From Odiellus spinosus (lineage: Eukaryota > Arthropoda > Arachnida > Opiliones > Phalangiidae), in the NCBI GenBank assembly GCA_963920705.1, contig OY987239.1, positions 2,854,376 to 2,918,375 on the forward strand: a DNA stretch of 64,000 nucleotides. Reading direction: 5' to 3'. Positions 34,309-45,460 of the stretch are shown here, piece after piece. Made by a program: the position numbers and the translations under genes. The notes below the pieces were generated by a model, which was given only the letters and a program-made list of their open reading frames with translations, did not search any database and was not told the origin of the DNA. How positions within the stretch are numbered: the stretch's first letter is position 1; each line of letters starts with the position of its first letter.

Positions 34309-34375
34309 TCAAGGAATCGAACCGGTTCTTTTCAAACACCGGGCTAGTGCGGTGACAACTTGGCAACTTGTCCAT
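34309..34375 (-). repeat. tRNA-like sequence, family T2, copy 1
   Basis: Minus strand: GGACAAGTTGCCAAGTTGTC, then CACCG-CACTAGCC-CGGTG (5-bp stem, 8-base loop), then B-box GGTTCGATTCC. Copies 2 and 3 lie at 46739-46806 and 51169-51236. A regular 7-base anticodon loop is missing, so I regard it as a tRNA-derived repeat. Confidence 0.65.
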
Positions 34376-34464
34376 CCAATGGCAGTGTAATAGGAAGTAA
34401 GGTGTCTGAATGGGTGTAATTATAAGCGTAGCCGACCTTTATTAATAGATTAGTATAATAATGA

Positions 34465-34630
34465 CAGAAGGGGGGGGAAAAATAGTAGGGGGAAAATGAC
34501 AGTATGGGGGGGGGGAGAAATGACAGTTGGTGGGGCAATGACAGTATGAGAGGAAATGACAGTTGGTGGAGAAATTTTTGGGCCCCCCACCACCACCACC
34601 ACCCCCCCCCCCTCCGTGGTCCCCCCCGAT
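34465..34630. repeat. G-rich tandem AATGACAGT repeats and C/G homopolymer hairpin
   Basis: AAATGACAGT units separated by G runs (34460-34575), then CCACCACCACC and a long C run near 34600-34613. Partly repeated at 47040-47110. Potential for G-quadruplex and slippage. Confidence 0.7.
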
Positions 34631-35058
34631 CCAGGATTCGATTGTAGTAGGTTCGGTAAATAAGAATGAAATCAAAATATATATTTTTGAAGCCATTATT
34701 GTGAAATACACTTAAGGCGGCGTATGTATCGTGAAAACCAAAATAGGATCCTTTAAAATAATATAGGAATGAAATTAAAGGTTAAATTAAACGAGCTATA
34801 CGAATTCCCTTGATGAGAAAAGATAGAGCGAAAAAATTCTCAAAAGCCGTGGGAACAGTAGGCGAAAATAGACCTTACTCGCTTTTTAACACCTGTTTAC
34901 ACATTAGAGGGGGGAGTTTAAGTTGTTTCCCTGCTCAATGTAAGGGTAAAGGCATGAAGAGCGGCCACAAGTTATAATTCGTGTCGTTCATAGCCTCTAA
35001 AGCTGTGCTTTCCCCTCCGATTATTATTTTCCCCCATTTAGCCAAACAAACTGACTGC

Positions 35059-35262
35059 GCTAGCCGCTATCGCGAATCTTTTTCAAGTTTCCAGAAACTT
35101 TCTCACTCTTTGAGTCTTGTCCAATAAAATCCGAAGTTATAGAGAGATGCAGCTAAGGCGGCTAGCCGCTATCGCGAATCTTTTTCAAGTTTCCAGAAAC
35201 TTTCTCACTCTTTGAGTCTTGTCCAATAAAATCCGAAGTTATAGAGAGATGCAGCTAAGGCG
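35059..35262. repeat. Exact 102-bp tandem duplication
   Basis: 35059-35160 and 35161-35262 match (GCTAGCCGCTATCGCGAATC at each start). Non-coding and recent by its identity. Confidence 0.9.
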
Positions 35263-36569
35263 GCTAGAATTTGACCTGATACAGACGCGTGCCGGATGTC
35301 GCGACGTCACTTGACTACCCAACAAAAATGCGCATTTAACAACCTTCCATAGGTTTTTTATTTTGGGCCTGCAAAATGTGATATTGTAAAATACCAAAAT
35401 ATAAAGTGAAAGCTGTGCACATTTTTGCAATAAAGCGGAATACTAAAATCCAAAGCCCTCTAACGCAACCTTTCCTTTATTCCAGGGCTGTGGCAATTCC
35501 AAGCGAACTGATAATTATAATTTCACAAATTTTTAGTGTTTGATTAAAATTATTATGCGGTACAAATTTAGCACACAGTTTTTAGAGCCCCCTCTTAAAA
35601 ATGAAAAACGATACGCAATAACCCTTTGTGTCCTTCGTTTTCCTACACAGATTTCTAGAAATTATAATTATTATCTGCCATGACAAAATGGTTTGAATAT
35701 AATCGTCGTTATTTTCAAGAAGAGAAATTAATCAAGTTTGTTCTTCTTTAAAATAATGCATAATAATTCGACTAATCCATCCGCTTATATTTCAGAGAGG
35801 GATTGTAACTTTTTTCAATATAGCCGGGCAACAATTTATTCGCTAGCGATTGAAACGCTCGTGTATAATCTAGTTGATTACGCTAAGGTTCCGGCTTTCT
35901 TTTGAAAAATGCCGTTTTACAACTCGGCATGTATAATGTACCTCACAGAAAGTAATACATCTGATTACGCTACCGGACTATCGATTTGTTTTGGTCGGTA
36001 ATTGTAATCAAAAGCAAATTCGATATCGTAATATTACTTAGTCCACATAAAGAGACTTTAAATCATATACTATTTATTTTGTATTTCCGAGTATAATATA
36101 ACTAATATAAAGCTTTCATAAACTAAAACGAGTTTTTTTTTATTTAAATCTATTTTACGTAACTATACTGTAGTTAACGAAAAAGTACCATTAATGTCGC
36201 GCCATTGGCCTAAAAAGCGGGCCCTAGCGATATTCTTCTACTCGGGGAAGGGTGGGGGGTGAAACGCGAGGGTAGACAAAGTAGCTTATTTCCAGGACTG
36301 CTAGAAAAAAACCGTTACTGCCAACTTGAAAAATATAGATGGCAGCACATTGAGTCAGTTTTTAAGCGTCGTGCGGTGAAGCACACTAAAGGGGCAAGGA
36401 TCGCGCCGACACTCGCTTTAATAACCGTGAAATAATTGAAAACGTTAATCATTGTTTGGATGTTGTCGAAAAGGAAGGCGTTGCTTCTCACGAAGTTGAA
36501 TACGCAACTGTTGTCCAGTAAGCGAATGAAATTACAATATTAAATGTAAGTTATCTCTAACACGTTGGC

Positions 36570-36605
<36 letters not shown>

Positions 36606-36606
36606 G
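35263..36606. other. No gene recognised
   Basis: Single-copy sequence with a ~33-base A run at 36571-36603. AATATAGATGGCAGCAC at 36332-36347 resembles a CTCF site core. Upstream exons of the recombinase gene may lie here but could not be placed. Confidence 0.4.
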
Positions 36607-39600
36607 GTATTGTTTCGCGTATATAAGCGTAAAAACGGCCCAACGTCCTGGAGTTGCGAAAAACATGACTCTTCAAGAATACAACTTAGGGCGTATGGAT
36701 GAAATGGGTGACTACTACATTGTAAAAGTTAAAAATCATAAAACCGGCAAAAAAAGTCCCGCTCACGTAGCTCTTACTATGGAAGTTAAAGCCCTGTTTG
36801 ACAGGTGTGACATACTGTTTGAATTTCGCTAATTTACTTATTATAATTTTTGTTACGATATTTAAACTCCGTAGGTACAGAGACATACTTAGAGCGAAGT
36901 TTCCCAAAGCGCACAGTGAAAAAACATTTTTTCTTACATCTAAAGGAGAAAAATACTCAAACGCTTCGAAGGTTGTTTGAAGGTATACTTCAATTTCGGT
37001 TTCAGTTAATGTTATAAGCTTAAATTGAAGATTTTGCGTGATGCGAGTTCTAGTGAAGCGATATACGATTGAAACGACCGTTTCCTATTTTAGCTTCTAT
37101 TTAAAGCATAACCTAGGGCCGATTGCAGCAACACTAGCCCGAAAAGCGTATCAAACAGCGGCTGATCGAGATTTAACCGAATCAGAGAAAAAGTCAGTAT
37201 CGAGTTTTTTGGCGCACAGCGAGGGCACGGCGGTACGTAATTACCGTTGGACTAACACGGAAGGCATCGCCAAACAAGTTCGCTTATTAGCGAATCTCGA
37301 GCCTGAAAATAAAGAGAGTAAGTAGGCAGAACGATTTTCATAATAACTTAATTTAGAAGTAATTCCCTAGTAATTTAGAAGTAATTCCCTAGTAGAATCA
37401 CTAAATTCTTTATAGCATTTATTCACGAGGGGAGTGTAAAATTTATTTCGAATTTCAACAACTATTGGCTCTGAAGCCTCATCAGTGGTTTTAGCAAAAG
37501 CGATTTCCCATAACAGCTCTTTCTTAAAACTGATTTTTTAAGAAATAAACAATAGCCGGTTTCTCATAACATCATTTCCTAGTTGGGCGGCTTTAGTACA
37601 AGAGTAAAGAGTCCACATATCCCAGACTTAAGGCGCTAAAAATAGCTGTTTCCAAAAACAGAGGTCTATTGTGGGTAAAACCCTCGCGGATTCTCATATG
37701 AGGGAATATTATTTGGGCGCATACTTCAGACGGCGCGTGCATTATACTCGCCTATATATTGCGCTAAATCGTGCTGTTAACATTTAACTCACGCCCTAAC
37801 TCGCGGGTGTATTCTATTACAGCAGTTCGATCAATTTTCGAAATAGAACGAATAATCAATGTTAAGCGCGATGAAAGTCTAAAATGGCAAAATTAATCTA
37901 TTTTTTAAGCATTATTTCTTAGTGATTTTTCAGTGAACGAAGTTGGCACCGGGAGTTCACTTACTCAAGCAAAAACATTCATACTTGACACTTATCAAGT
38001 CGAAGTAGAAGCCGATCTCCCTTCAGCGGATGTTCTTCGCGAAAAAATCAAGGAAGCTATGAATATCGATGTCACAAGATCGCAAATGGAGAGTGTTAAA
38101 GGACACTGGATCTACAAAAGGCTTTTGAAAAGAGCATTTATAGTCGCAAACGAGTAATTAGATTCGAAATACATAAACAGACATTCTTACTGATATTTAT
38201 TCACAATTCTAACAGAATTGCTCGAGACACGGGCTCCAGTGAGCGGGACGCGGAAAATGCCCTTTACGAGAGGAATTGGTACACGAAAAAGACAGCGATT
38301 AAAGTCATGTCTATTGTAAAAAGCCTCGACACGGTATGTTCAATTTTTACTTTCAAAATAAAGAATCGTGTATATGACTAATTTCTAAAAAAGGAGTCGG
38401 GAAAAGACATTTTTAATTCAACTTTAGCAGTTGTAAAATTTTGGTTTATGGTGGCACTGCTAAAAAACACTTTTCCGTAAAAGTCGTTGATATCAATAAT
38501 TCGCTAACGAAGATAAACAAATAACGACCCTAAGAAATATTTTTTTACAAAAAGGGATAACTTTATCACGAAGAGTTTATCGTTTTTGCCCCCGAATTAA
38601 AAAAAGACCCCTAACTCTCGGTGATGTCCCATAGGACCGAATTCTCATTCGAACAAACGATAAAATAGCAAAGCTCATATTAAAAATAGCCAGTTGGCGG
38701 GTTTCGGTTGAATCGGATTTCTTCCTAGTCAATCAGAACTTTCTTCGCGTATAACATTTCAATGATACCAGAAGTAAGTCATTCCCAAGTTACCTCTGGA
38801 AACAGTGAAGTATTTCTCAGCCCATTGTTTCACCATGAGTATTCTGAAACTTCTACAGTACGGCAGCGAGACAAAATAGTTTCTCTCTTTAACCACAGAG
38901 TAAACTATACTTGAACTCTTACAAATAAGGAAAGAACTAAAGTTAAATTGGCTCCAGCCTTCATTCAGCTGGGGTTATTTAGATACTTTTTACCCCATAA
39001 TAATTGCGAATCACTTATTGTTTAAAACCGTCACTAGCAAAGGGTCAGAGTCGCTTCTAATTCCCGCCTCTTACTCACGGCCATGTGTTAGTTCATTTTG
39101 GGCTGGTTGGGTTAGGCTAAGTTTTGTTACGTGAGGTTAGGTTAGGTTAGATTTGGATAGGTTAGGTAAGATTTGGTTAGGGTTAGGTAAGATTTGGTTA
39201 GGTTAGGTTAGGTTAGAATTTTAGGATGGGTTGTGTTGGATTGGATTGTGGTGGGTTGGGTTGGGTTAGGTTAATTCGGTTTTTTGGATTGGCATAGTTT
39301 CGTTGGAATTGGGCTGGGTTAGTTTGGGTTGGATTAGGTTTCGTTCTGACCTACTGTTCAAAATTTTAAGCACTGTACTACTTAATTGTGGAATCGATAT
39401 ATTCATGTTTTATAAATTAAGTTAATATAGTTCGTAAAATATCTTCCCTGCACGAAATAACATGATCGACATCGAAATAATGGAGTTTAACTGGTTGCGA
39501 AATACCATTAATATTATCGACCACAAAATGATCGATTCCCATAACAACGGGATTTGGTTCAATTTAATCGAGTTCCAAAAGACAGACTCTCAGTTAATCG

Positions 39601-40056
39601 ATATCCAACAGCATATACGCTCTTCTCGCATAGGGTAGTCTTAATAGAACCGAATATAATCCCATTGGTCCGAAAACCTGCACTCGAATGATATCTTTAT
39701 AAACCAACGCTACGTATATATTTGTGTTATAAATGGCATTAATATTTTAGAAAGATTCGCTGCCAACATCAACTGCAGGAGATACGAATTTGACCACGGC
39801 CGAGTCAGCTGTGGGTCTGCAATCAAACTCTTCCGCGTCTCTAATCGTTCTTCCCTCACCGTCGTCAGCATCTAGCACATCCGAAATTTTAAAGCATCTT
39901 CCGGTACCATCGTCAATATCTAGCACTTCCGAGCCGTCTAGTCCTTCCACACCTTCAAATGCGCACACTTCTAATACGAAGTCTTCTAAGCTTGGCGTTT
40001 ATCCTTCGTTCTCGCTGCCAACATCAAGCCATCACAGATCAACAGCAAAAGACCAA
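36607..40056 (+). pseudogene. Crypton-like tyrosine recombinase gene, six exons, broken
   Basis: Tyrosine recombinases cut and rejoin DNA through a tyrosine. Exons placed by splice sites and phase: A 36607-36804, B 36875-36982, C 37094-37319, D 37934-38153, E 38216-38333, F 39751-40056. Catalytic motifs in order: A-Q-R-P-G-V (Arg) and N-H-K-T in A; L-A-R-K-A-Y (Arg), L-A-H-S (His) and R-N-Y-R-W (Tyr) in C. D and E are polar; F is Ser/Thr/Pro-rich. Donors are GTGTGA, GTATAC, GTAAGT, GTAATT and GTATGT; acceptors CGTAG, TTTTAG, TTTCAG, AACAG and TTTTAG; phases agree at every joint. Exon B has in-frame TGA at 36978-36980, just before its donor, and exon F is cut at 40057 by the palindrome. Upstream exons are unplaced. 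The family is inferred from motifs. Confidence 0.7.
38334..39750. other. Intron of the recombinase gene, with TTAGG tracts
   Basis: By the exon model this is the intron between exons E and F. 39100-39350 holds many GGTTAGGTTAGG and GGTTGGGTTGG tracts. Nothing else was recognised. Confidence 0.5.
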
Positions 40057-40696
40057 AAAGAACAACAGCAACTCCCCATAAGAGTCTGGGTCCACGTAAT
40101 GTTAAAAATTTTCGTCTCTTTTATGATAAATTCGTATTATATTATTAAAATAGGGTAGTTGGGGGATAATTTAAAGCTAAAATTCGAGCTCACAACTGTA
40201 AATTTTGGGAATTACAACGAATGGAAGGTTTCTTCCATAATGTAAAGAATAGGAAGAATCTATGACTTCCGTGCCGGATATGAAAGCCTTCCCCCACACG
40301 AAAATCTTGAACGGTTATTATTTTAGATTCATAATTATGTTAGGAAAATATTAGGAAAGAATTATTTTGTAACTGCCACGGGTATAGTGCTGGCGGCAAA
40401 ATGAAATTCGTATATTTTTGGTCTACTATGCCTCGAAATCCTCGAAAACGCCTGTAGAAGTGTTCCACTTGTCAAGCATTCATGCAGTAGGCTTTTGCTA
40501 GCTTTACAGGGGCCGTGCAAAGACTATATAGCTTACTTGAATAGTCTTTGGTGTATAAGAAACTCGAAAAATAAATAGAGAAATCATACCAATTAGAAGA
40601 TACTGGAGTAGTATCTTTAATTTTTATTTCATATTATACAAAACACACTTGTATAAAACGGACAAATTATTCATTTAACGCTAAGGTTTTCTACGT

Positions 40697-42616
40697 TTAA
40701 CGTATGTCTGGTAGTTCAAGCTCAGTGGCATCTTCACACACTACACGCAATTTTGACTGGTACCAACTGCCTCGATCTTCATGGCGACGATAACCAAGAT
40801 ACCAGATTACGCTGCTAACGTGAACACAAGTACCTATCGTCAAACTACCACCTTTGCAATTGCAATACCAGCCTTTAATGGCATTTGCACCTGTCCCGTT
40901 CGGTACATAACGAATTAGAGCTTGGTGAACAGCTGAGGTGGAAAATAGACCAGGCACGCGTATACGAATTAAGTCATGTTCAACTTTGGACACTTCGACG
41001 CTGAAAGAGCCGGATTTCTCTATAGTCAACGCCACATAAGATTCAGCGCGTTTCGTTTTAAAGTCGCTCATTACCACCTCACGTACATCACTTTCACGAA
41101 GTACAGGGAAGTCTTGAAATTCACTATCCTCAATTCGTTGCCATTTAGACGGTTTGCGAAGCAGATTATCGCGCTCAACTACTTCCTTACGAGGATTTTC
41201 TTTCGTAGAGACTGCCAGCATTTTTTCGACGGAGTCTTCCCAGGAACCTTTAAGATGTAACTCCGGGTGGTAGGCGTTCAACAGCGCAGCAGCAATTTGA
41301 AGAAGTTCCGGAACTAATGGTAACATATGCACAGGTATACGGTTTTGAAAAAAACGATACACCGTCTGCAAATGCCCATTCCTAACTTCAACCGGCCACC
41401 TGAGGTACGTTACTTGTCGGGAACGATTAACTTCTTGCGTGTTTACTTGCTTCTCGCCTTTAGACAAGAACGAAGGCATTTGTAAATCCACACCCAGTTC
41501 AGTCAGTACGCTGTTGGAGTCTCGAAAACCGCGGTCTGCCAGTACAACGTCACCAACTTGAAAGAAAGACTGGAGTTCTTCTCTCTTTTTGATAGAATGG
41601 TTTAAAATGCGCGCGTCGTTATTGCGGCCATTAGCAAAGTAGGGTCCGATTATATCTATTATGTAACCCGTAGTTGTTACCATTAACATTGGCTTGAGGA
41701 TATGCTGGCCTTTGTGCACACAGAAGGATTTGTGAAGAACGGTATAGTCCTTGGATCTTCCAACCTTGATATAGGTGCCATCTACAATGGTAATAAGACA
41801 ATTAGGCTTGTTGTTAGCAAAGAGTTTTACTGCTGCTCCAGATTGATGGTTTGTTATCAGATTGTCACGTGATAAGTGTTGCAGGCCAAAATGATGTGGC
41901 ACGAAATGCTCCGATAAAGCCATAATAACCGCTTTTACCGTGTTTGATACCGATCTTTCAGTTAAATGAAATAAAGTTGATAACACCTTATTGGAGATAC
42001 CCAATCGCAATTTCACCAATAATACTGCTAGAGCTGTCTTCGACGAACAGCATCTGATGGTACGAATAATGTCCTCAATAGTCGAATGCAACTCTAGGAA
42101 CTCATGCAGGGACAATGAAGTTAATACTTTGCAGTCTTCATCACTTTGTATGAAATTGTCAAAGCTCGGCGTCCGTAGGTCGTTAACACATTTCCTGAGG
42201 TCCTGTAATAGTTTGTCAATGTCCGTGGCAGTCATAATGGTTGATCTAGCGGAAACCTGAATTCCAGCAATTATTTCGGTGGGAAGCTCTCCGTTAACGA
42301 GATGCGTGGAGCACATTCGGTTGTCCCGATGAATAAATATGGCTCTTTCCACAAATATACTTGTTCTCACTTCGGCTTTTACCCTGGTTCGTGTACTAAC
42401 ACCGCAAATGAAGCAAGTCTTTGGCAGGGGCCGAACACAACTGTGCTTTATGGCAATAGTGTTTGATGACGTACGCTTTCGTGGTAATTGCGACGTTGAT
42501 GGCTGAGGTATTGGTGACGGTGATGGATTAGATACTGTGGACTTTGTTGGTTCAGGTACTGTGGACGTTGATGGCTCAGGTACTGTTGACGTTGATGGAT
42601 TAGATACTTGCGTCAT
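40697..42616 (-). CDS. DDE_Tnp_4-type transposase with C-terminal SWIM-like zinc finger (left arm)
   Basis: 639 codons, uninterrupted. N-terminal Ser/Thr/Pro repeats (residues 1-45), then a Cys/His zinc-binding region (C-F-I-C-G near 70, M-C-S-T-H-L near 100). The DDE nuclease follows: V-D-G-T-Y-I-K-V (first Asp, about 280), V-L-A-D-R-G-F (second Asp, about 365), and R-W-P-V-E-V-R-N-G (Glu, about 415). Near the C-terminus W-Y-C-N-C-K-G and G-T-C-V-H-V form a CxCx(n)CxH SWIM-type finger. This layout fits PIF/Harbinger- or ISL2EU-like transposases; I cannot choose between them. The ATG (42614-42616) lies in the 17-base palindrome centre, so the start is partly new sequence. Confidence 0.85.
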   Translation of the reverse strand: MTQVSNPSTSTVPEPSTSTVPEPTKSTVSNPSPSPIPQPSTSQLPRKRTSSNTIAIKHSCVRPLPKTCFICGVSTRTRVKAEVRTSIFVERAIFIHRDNRMCSTHLVNGELPTEIIAGIQVSARSTIMTATDIDKLLQDLRKCVNDLRTPSFDNFIQSDEDCKVLTSLSLHEFLELHSTIEDIIRTIRCCSSKTALAVLLVKLRLGISNKVLSTLFHLTERSVSNTVKAVIMALSEHFVPHHFGLQHLSRDNLITNHQSGAAVKLFANNKPNCLITIVDGTYIKVGRSKDYTVLHKSFCVHKGQHILKPMLMVTTTGYIIDIIGPYFANGRNNDARILNHSIKKREELQSFFQVGDVVLADRGFRDSNSVLTELGVDLQMPSFLSKGEKQVNTQEVNRSRQVTYLRWPVEVRNGHLQTVYRFFQNRIPVHMLPLVPELLQIAAALLNAYHPELHLKGSWEDSVEKMLAVSTKENPRKEVVERDNLLRKPSKWQRIEDSEFQDFPVLRESDVREVVMSDFKTKRAESYVALTIEKSGSFSVEVSKVEHDLIRIRVPGLFSTSAVHQALIRYVPNGTGANAIKGWYCNCKGGSLTIGTCVHVSSVIWYLGYRRHEDRGSWYQSKLRVVCEDATELELPDIR

Positions 42617-42624
42617 TTGTCTTC

Positions 42625-44538
42625 GTATCTAATCCATCAACGTCAATAGTACCTGAGCCATCAACGTCCACAGTACCTGAACCAACAAAGTCCACAGTAT
42701 CTAATCCATCACCGTCACCAATACCTCAGCCATCAACGTCGCAATTACCACGAAAGCGTACGTCATCAAACACTATTGCCATAAAGCACAGTTGTGTTCG
42801 GCCCCTGCCAAAGACTTGCTTCATTTGCGGTGTTAGTACACGAACCAGGGTAAAAGCCGAAGTGAGAACAAGTATATTTGTGGAAAGAGCCATATTTATT
42901 CATCGGGACAACCGAATGTGCTCCACGCATCTCGTTAACGGAGAGCTTCCCACCGAAATAATTGCTGGAATTCAGGTTTCCGCTAGATCAACCATTATGA
43001 CTGCCACGGACATTGAGCAACTATTACAGGACCTCAGGAAATGTGTTAACGACCTACGGACGCCGAGCTTTGACAATTTCATACAAAGTGATGAAGACTG
43101 TAAAGTATTAACTTCATTGTCCCTGCACGAGTTCCTAGAGTTGCATTCGACTATTGAGGACATTATTCGTACCATCAGATGCTGTTCGTCGAAGACAGCT
43201 CTAGCAGTATTATCAATGGTGAAATTACGATTGGGTATCTCCAATAAGGTGTTATCAACTTTATTTCATTTAACTGAAAGATCGGTATCAAACACGGTAA
43301 AAGCGGTTATTATGGCTTTATCGGAGCATTTCGTGCCACATCATTTTGGCCTGCAACACTTATCACGTGACAATCTGATAACAAACCATCAATCTGGAGC
43401 AGCAGTAAAACTCTTTGCTAACAACAAGCCTAATTGTCTTATTACCATTGTAGATGGCACCTATATCAAGGTTGGAAGATCCAAGGACTATACCGTTCTT
43501 CACAAATCCTTCTGTGTGCACAAAGGCCAGCATATCCTCAAGCCAATGTTAATGGTAACAACTACGGGTTACATAATAGATATAATCGGACCCTACTTTG
43601 CTAATGGCCGCAATAACGACGCGCGCATTTTAAACCATTCTATCAAAAAGAGAGAAGAACTCCAGTCTTTCTTTCAAGTTGGTGACGTTGTACTGGCAGA
43701 CCGCGGTTTTCGAGACTCCAACAGCGTACTGACTGCACTGGGTGTGGATTTACAAATGCCTTCGTTCTTGTCTAAAGGCGAGAAGCAAGTAAACACGCAA
43801 GAAGTTAATCGTTCCCGACAAGTAATGTACCTCAGGTGGCCGGTTGAAGTTAGGAATGGGCATTTGCAGACGGTGTATCGTTTTTTTCAAAACCGTATAC
43901 CTGTGCATATGTTACCATTAGTTCCGGAACTTCTTCAAATTGCTGCTGCGCTGTTGAACGCCTACCACCCGGAGTTACATCTTAAAGGTTCCTGGGAAGA
44001 CTCCGTCGAAAAAATGCTGGCAGTCTCTACGAAAGAAAATCCTCGTAAGGAAGTAGTTGAGCGCGATAATCTGCTTCGCAAACCGTCTAAATGGCAACGA
44101 ATTGAGGATAGTGAATTTCAAGACTTCCCTGTACTTCGTGAAAGTGATGTACGTGAGGTGGTAATGAGCGACTTTAAAACGAAACGCGCTGAATCTTATG
44201 TGGCGTTGACTATAGAGAAATCCGGCTCTTTCAGCGTCGAAGTGTCCAAAGTTGAACATGACTTAATTCGTATACGCGTGCCTGGTCAATTTTCCACCTC
44301 AGCTGTTCACCAAGCTCTAATTCGTTATGTACCGACCGGGACAGGTGCAAATGCCATTAAAGGCTGGTATTGCAATTGCAAAGGTGGTAGTTTGACGATA
44401 GGTACTTGTGTTCACGTTAGCAGCGTAATCTGGTATCTTGGTTATCGTCGCCATGAAGATCGAGGCAGTTGGTACCAGTCAAAATTGCGTGTAGTGTGTG
44501 AAGATGCCACTGAGCTTGAACTACCAGCCATACGTTAA
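42625..44538 (+). CDS. Second copy of the SWIM/DDE transposase (right arm)
   Basis: Same protein as the left-arm gene with a few changes (for example L-S-M-V-K against L-L-V-K, and T-A-L-G against T-E-L-G). The frame is open from 42604, but no ATG lies at the homologous position because the left arm's ATG comes from the centre sequence. The first non-ATG start-like codon is GTG at 42862, and internal ATGs lie near 42919 and 42997. Catalytic Asp, Asp and Glu and the SWIM cysteines and histidine are all kept. It may therefore be translated only in shortened form or after splicing to an outside exon. Confidence 0.8.
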   Translation, partial: VSNPSTSIVPEPSTSTVPEPTKSTVSNPSPSPIPQPSTSQLPRKRTSSNTIAIKHSCVRPLPKTCFICGVSTRTRVKAEVRTSIFVERAIFIHRDNRMCSTHLVNGELPTEIIAGIQVSARSTIMTATDIEQLLQDLRKCVNDLRTPSFDNFIQSDEDCKVLTSLSLHEFLELHSTIEDIIRTIRCCSSKTALAVLSMVKLRLGISNKVLSTLFHLTERSVSNTVKAVIMALSEHFVPHHFGLQHLSRDNLITNHQSGAAVKLFANNKPNCLITIVDGTYIKVGRSKDYTVLHKSFCVHKGQHILKPMLMVTTTGYIIDIIGPYFANGRNNDARILNHSIKKREELQSFFQVGDVVLADRGFRDSNSVLTALGVDLQMPSFLSKGEKQVNTQEVNRSRQVMYLRWPVEVRNGHLQTVYRFFQNRIPVHMLPLVPELLQIAAALLNAYHPELHLKGSWEDSVEKMLAVSTKENPRKEVVERDNLLRKPSKWQRIEDSEFQDFPVLRESDVREVVMSDFKTKRAESYVALTIEKSGSFSVEVSKVEHDLIRIRVPGQFSTSAVHQALIRYVPTGTGANAIKGWYCNCKGGSLTIGTCVHVSSVIWYLGYRRHEDRGSWYQSKLRVVCEDATELELPAIR

Positions 44539-45179
44539 ACGTAGAAAACCTTAGCGTTAAATGAATAATTTGTCCGTTTTATACAAGTGTGTTTTGTATA
44601 ATATGAAATAAAAATTAAAGATACTACTCCAGTATCTTCTAATTGGTATGATTTCTCTATTTATTTTTCGAGTTTCTTATACACCAAAGACTATTCAAGT
44701 AAGCTATATAGTCTTTGCACGGCCCCTGTAAAGCTAGCAAAAGCCTACTGCATGAATGCTTGACAAGTGGAACACTTCTACAGGCGTTTTCGAGGATTTC
44801 GAGGCATAGTAGACCAAAAATATACGAATTTCATTTTGCCGCCAGCACTATACCCGTGGCAGTTACAAAATAATTCTTTCCTAATATTTTCCTAACATAA
44901 TTATGAATCTAAAATAATAACCGTTCAAGATTTTCGTGTGGGGGAAGGCTTTCATATCCGGCACGGAAGTCATAGATTCTTCCTATTCTTTACATTATGG
45001 AAGAAACCTTCCATTCGTTGTAATTCCCAAAATTTACAGTTGTGAGCTCGAATTTTAGCTTTAAATTATCCCCCAACTACCCTATTTTAATAATATAATA
45101 CGAATTTATCATAAAAGAGACGAAAATTTTTAACATTACGTGGACCCAGACTCTTATGGGGAGTTGCTGTTGTTCTTTA

Positions 45180-45460
45180 TCACGACCGAGTCGCTCGCTC
45201 GTTTGCAATCAAACTCTTCCGCATTTCTAATCCCTATTCCGTCACCATCGGCAACATCTAGCACCTCAGAAATGTTAAACCATCTTCCGTTACCATCGTC
45301 AGCATCAAGCATTTCCGTCCCTTCCAGTCCTACCGTACCTTCAAATGCGCAGACTTATAATGTGGGGTCTTCTAAGCTTGGCGATTATCCTCCGTTATCT
45401 ACCAGTGTCCGTGATCCCACTGAAAAACGATTATTTCCGTTGTACTTGGAGAATAATTGA
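45180..45460 (+). pseudogene. Second copy of the recombinase gene's Ser/Thr/Pro-rich last exon, with a stop
   Basis: Directly after the palindrome the sequence resumes with T-T-E-S and L-Q-S-N-S-S-A-F, parallel to exon F at 39790 (T-T-A-E-S and L-Q-S-N-S-S-A-S). It runs through S-S-K-L-G-D-Y-P and ends D-P-T-E-K-R-L-F-P-L-Y-L-E-N-N followed by TGA at 45458-45460. It is clearly diverged from exon F, so it is an older duplicate, not a recent target duplication. It could supply the real C-terminus of the gene. Confidence 0.6.

Larger units (their letters stand above)
30880..34735. repeat. Segmental duplication, copy 1 (longest)
   Basis: 30880-31277 matches 48473-48850, and 32163-33355 matches 48893-50035 (for example ATTTAATAAGCATGATTGTC and CACGCGCTTATAA). 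33060-33355 matches 45826-46125. In each copy the block is followed by tRNA-like units, 24-bp AT-rich repeats and a second tRNA-like sequence. 31278-32160 is present only here. No gene except the doubtful exon at 31667. Confidence 0.8.
40057..45179. mobile_element. 5.1-kb near-perfect palindrome of two transposon copies
   Basis: Left arm 40057-42607 is the reverse complement of right arm 42625-45179; only 17 bases (42608-42624) separate them. Arms differ by scattered substitutions and small indels (for example a 3-base indel near 42017 and 43215), so they are not a simple copy artefact. Both outer ends are the same sequence (AAAGAACAACAGCAACTCCC). Each arm carries one transposase gene reading outward. 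The element's own 5' end is absent from both arms: they meet just inside the coding region. Confidence 0.9.

Noticed and set aside
36616-36630. TATATAAG as a promoter for the recombinase ATG at 36665
   Set aside because: The recombinase frame is open across it and the catalytic A-Q-R-P-G-V motif lies upstream of that ATG, so the TATA-like bases are coding.
40057-45179. Palindrome as a sequencing foldback artefact
   Set aside because: The arms differ by substitutions and a 3-base indel, which a template foldback would not normally give. Long reads would still be decisive.
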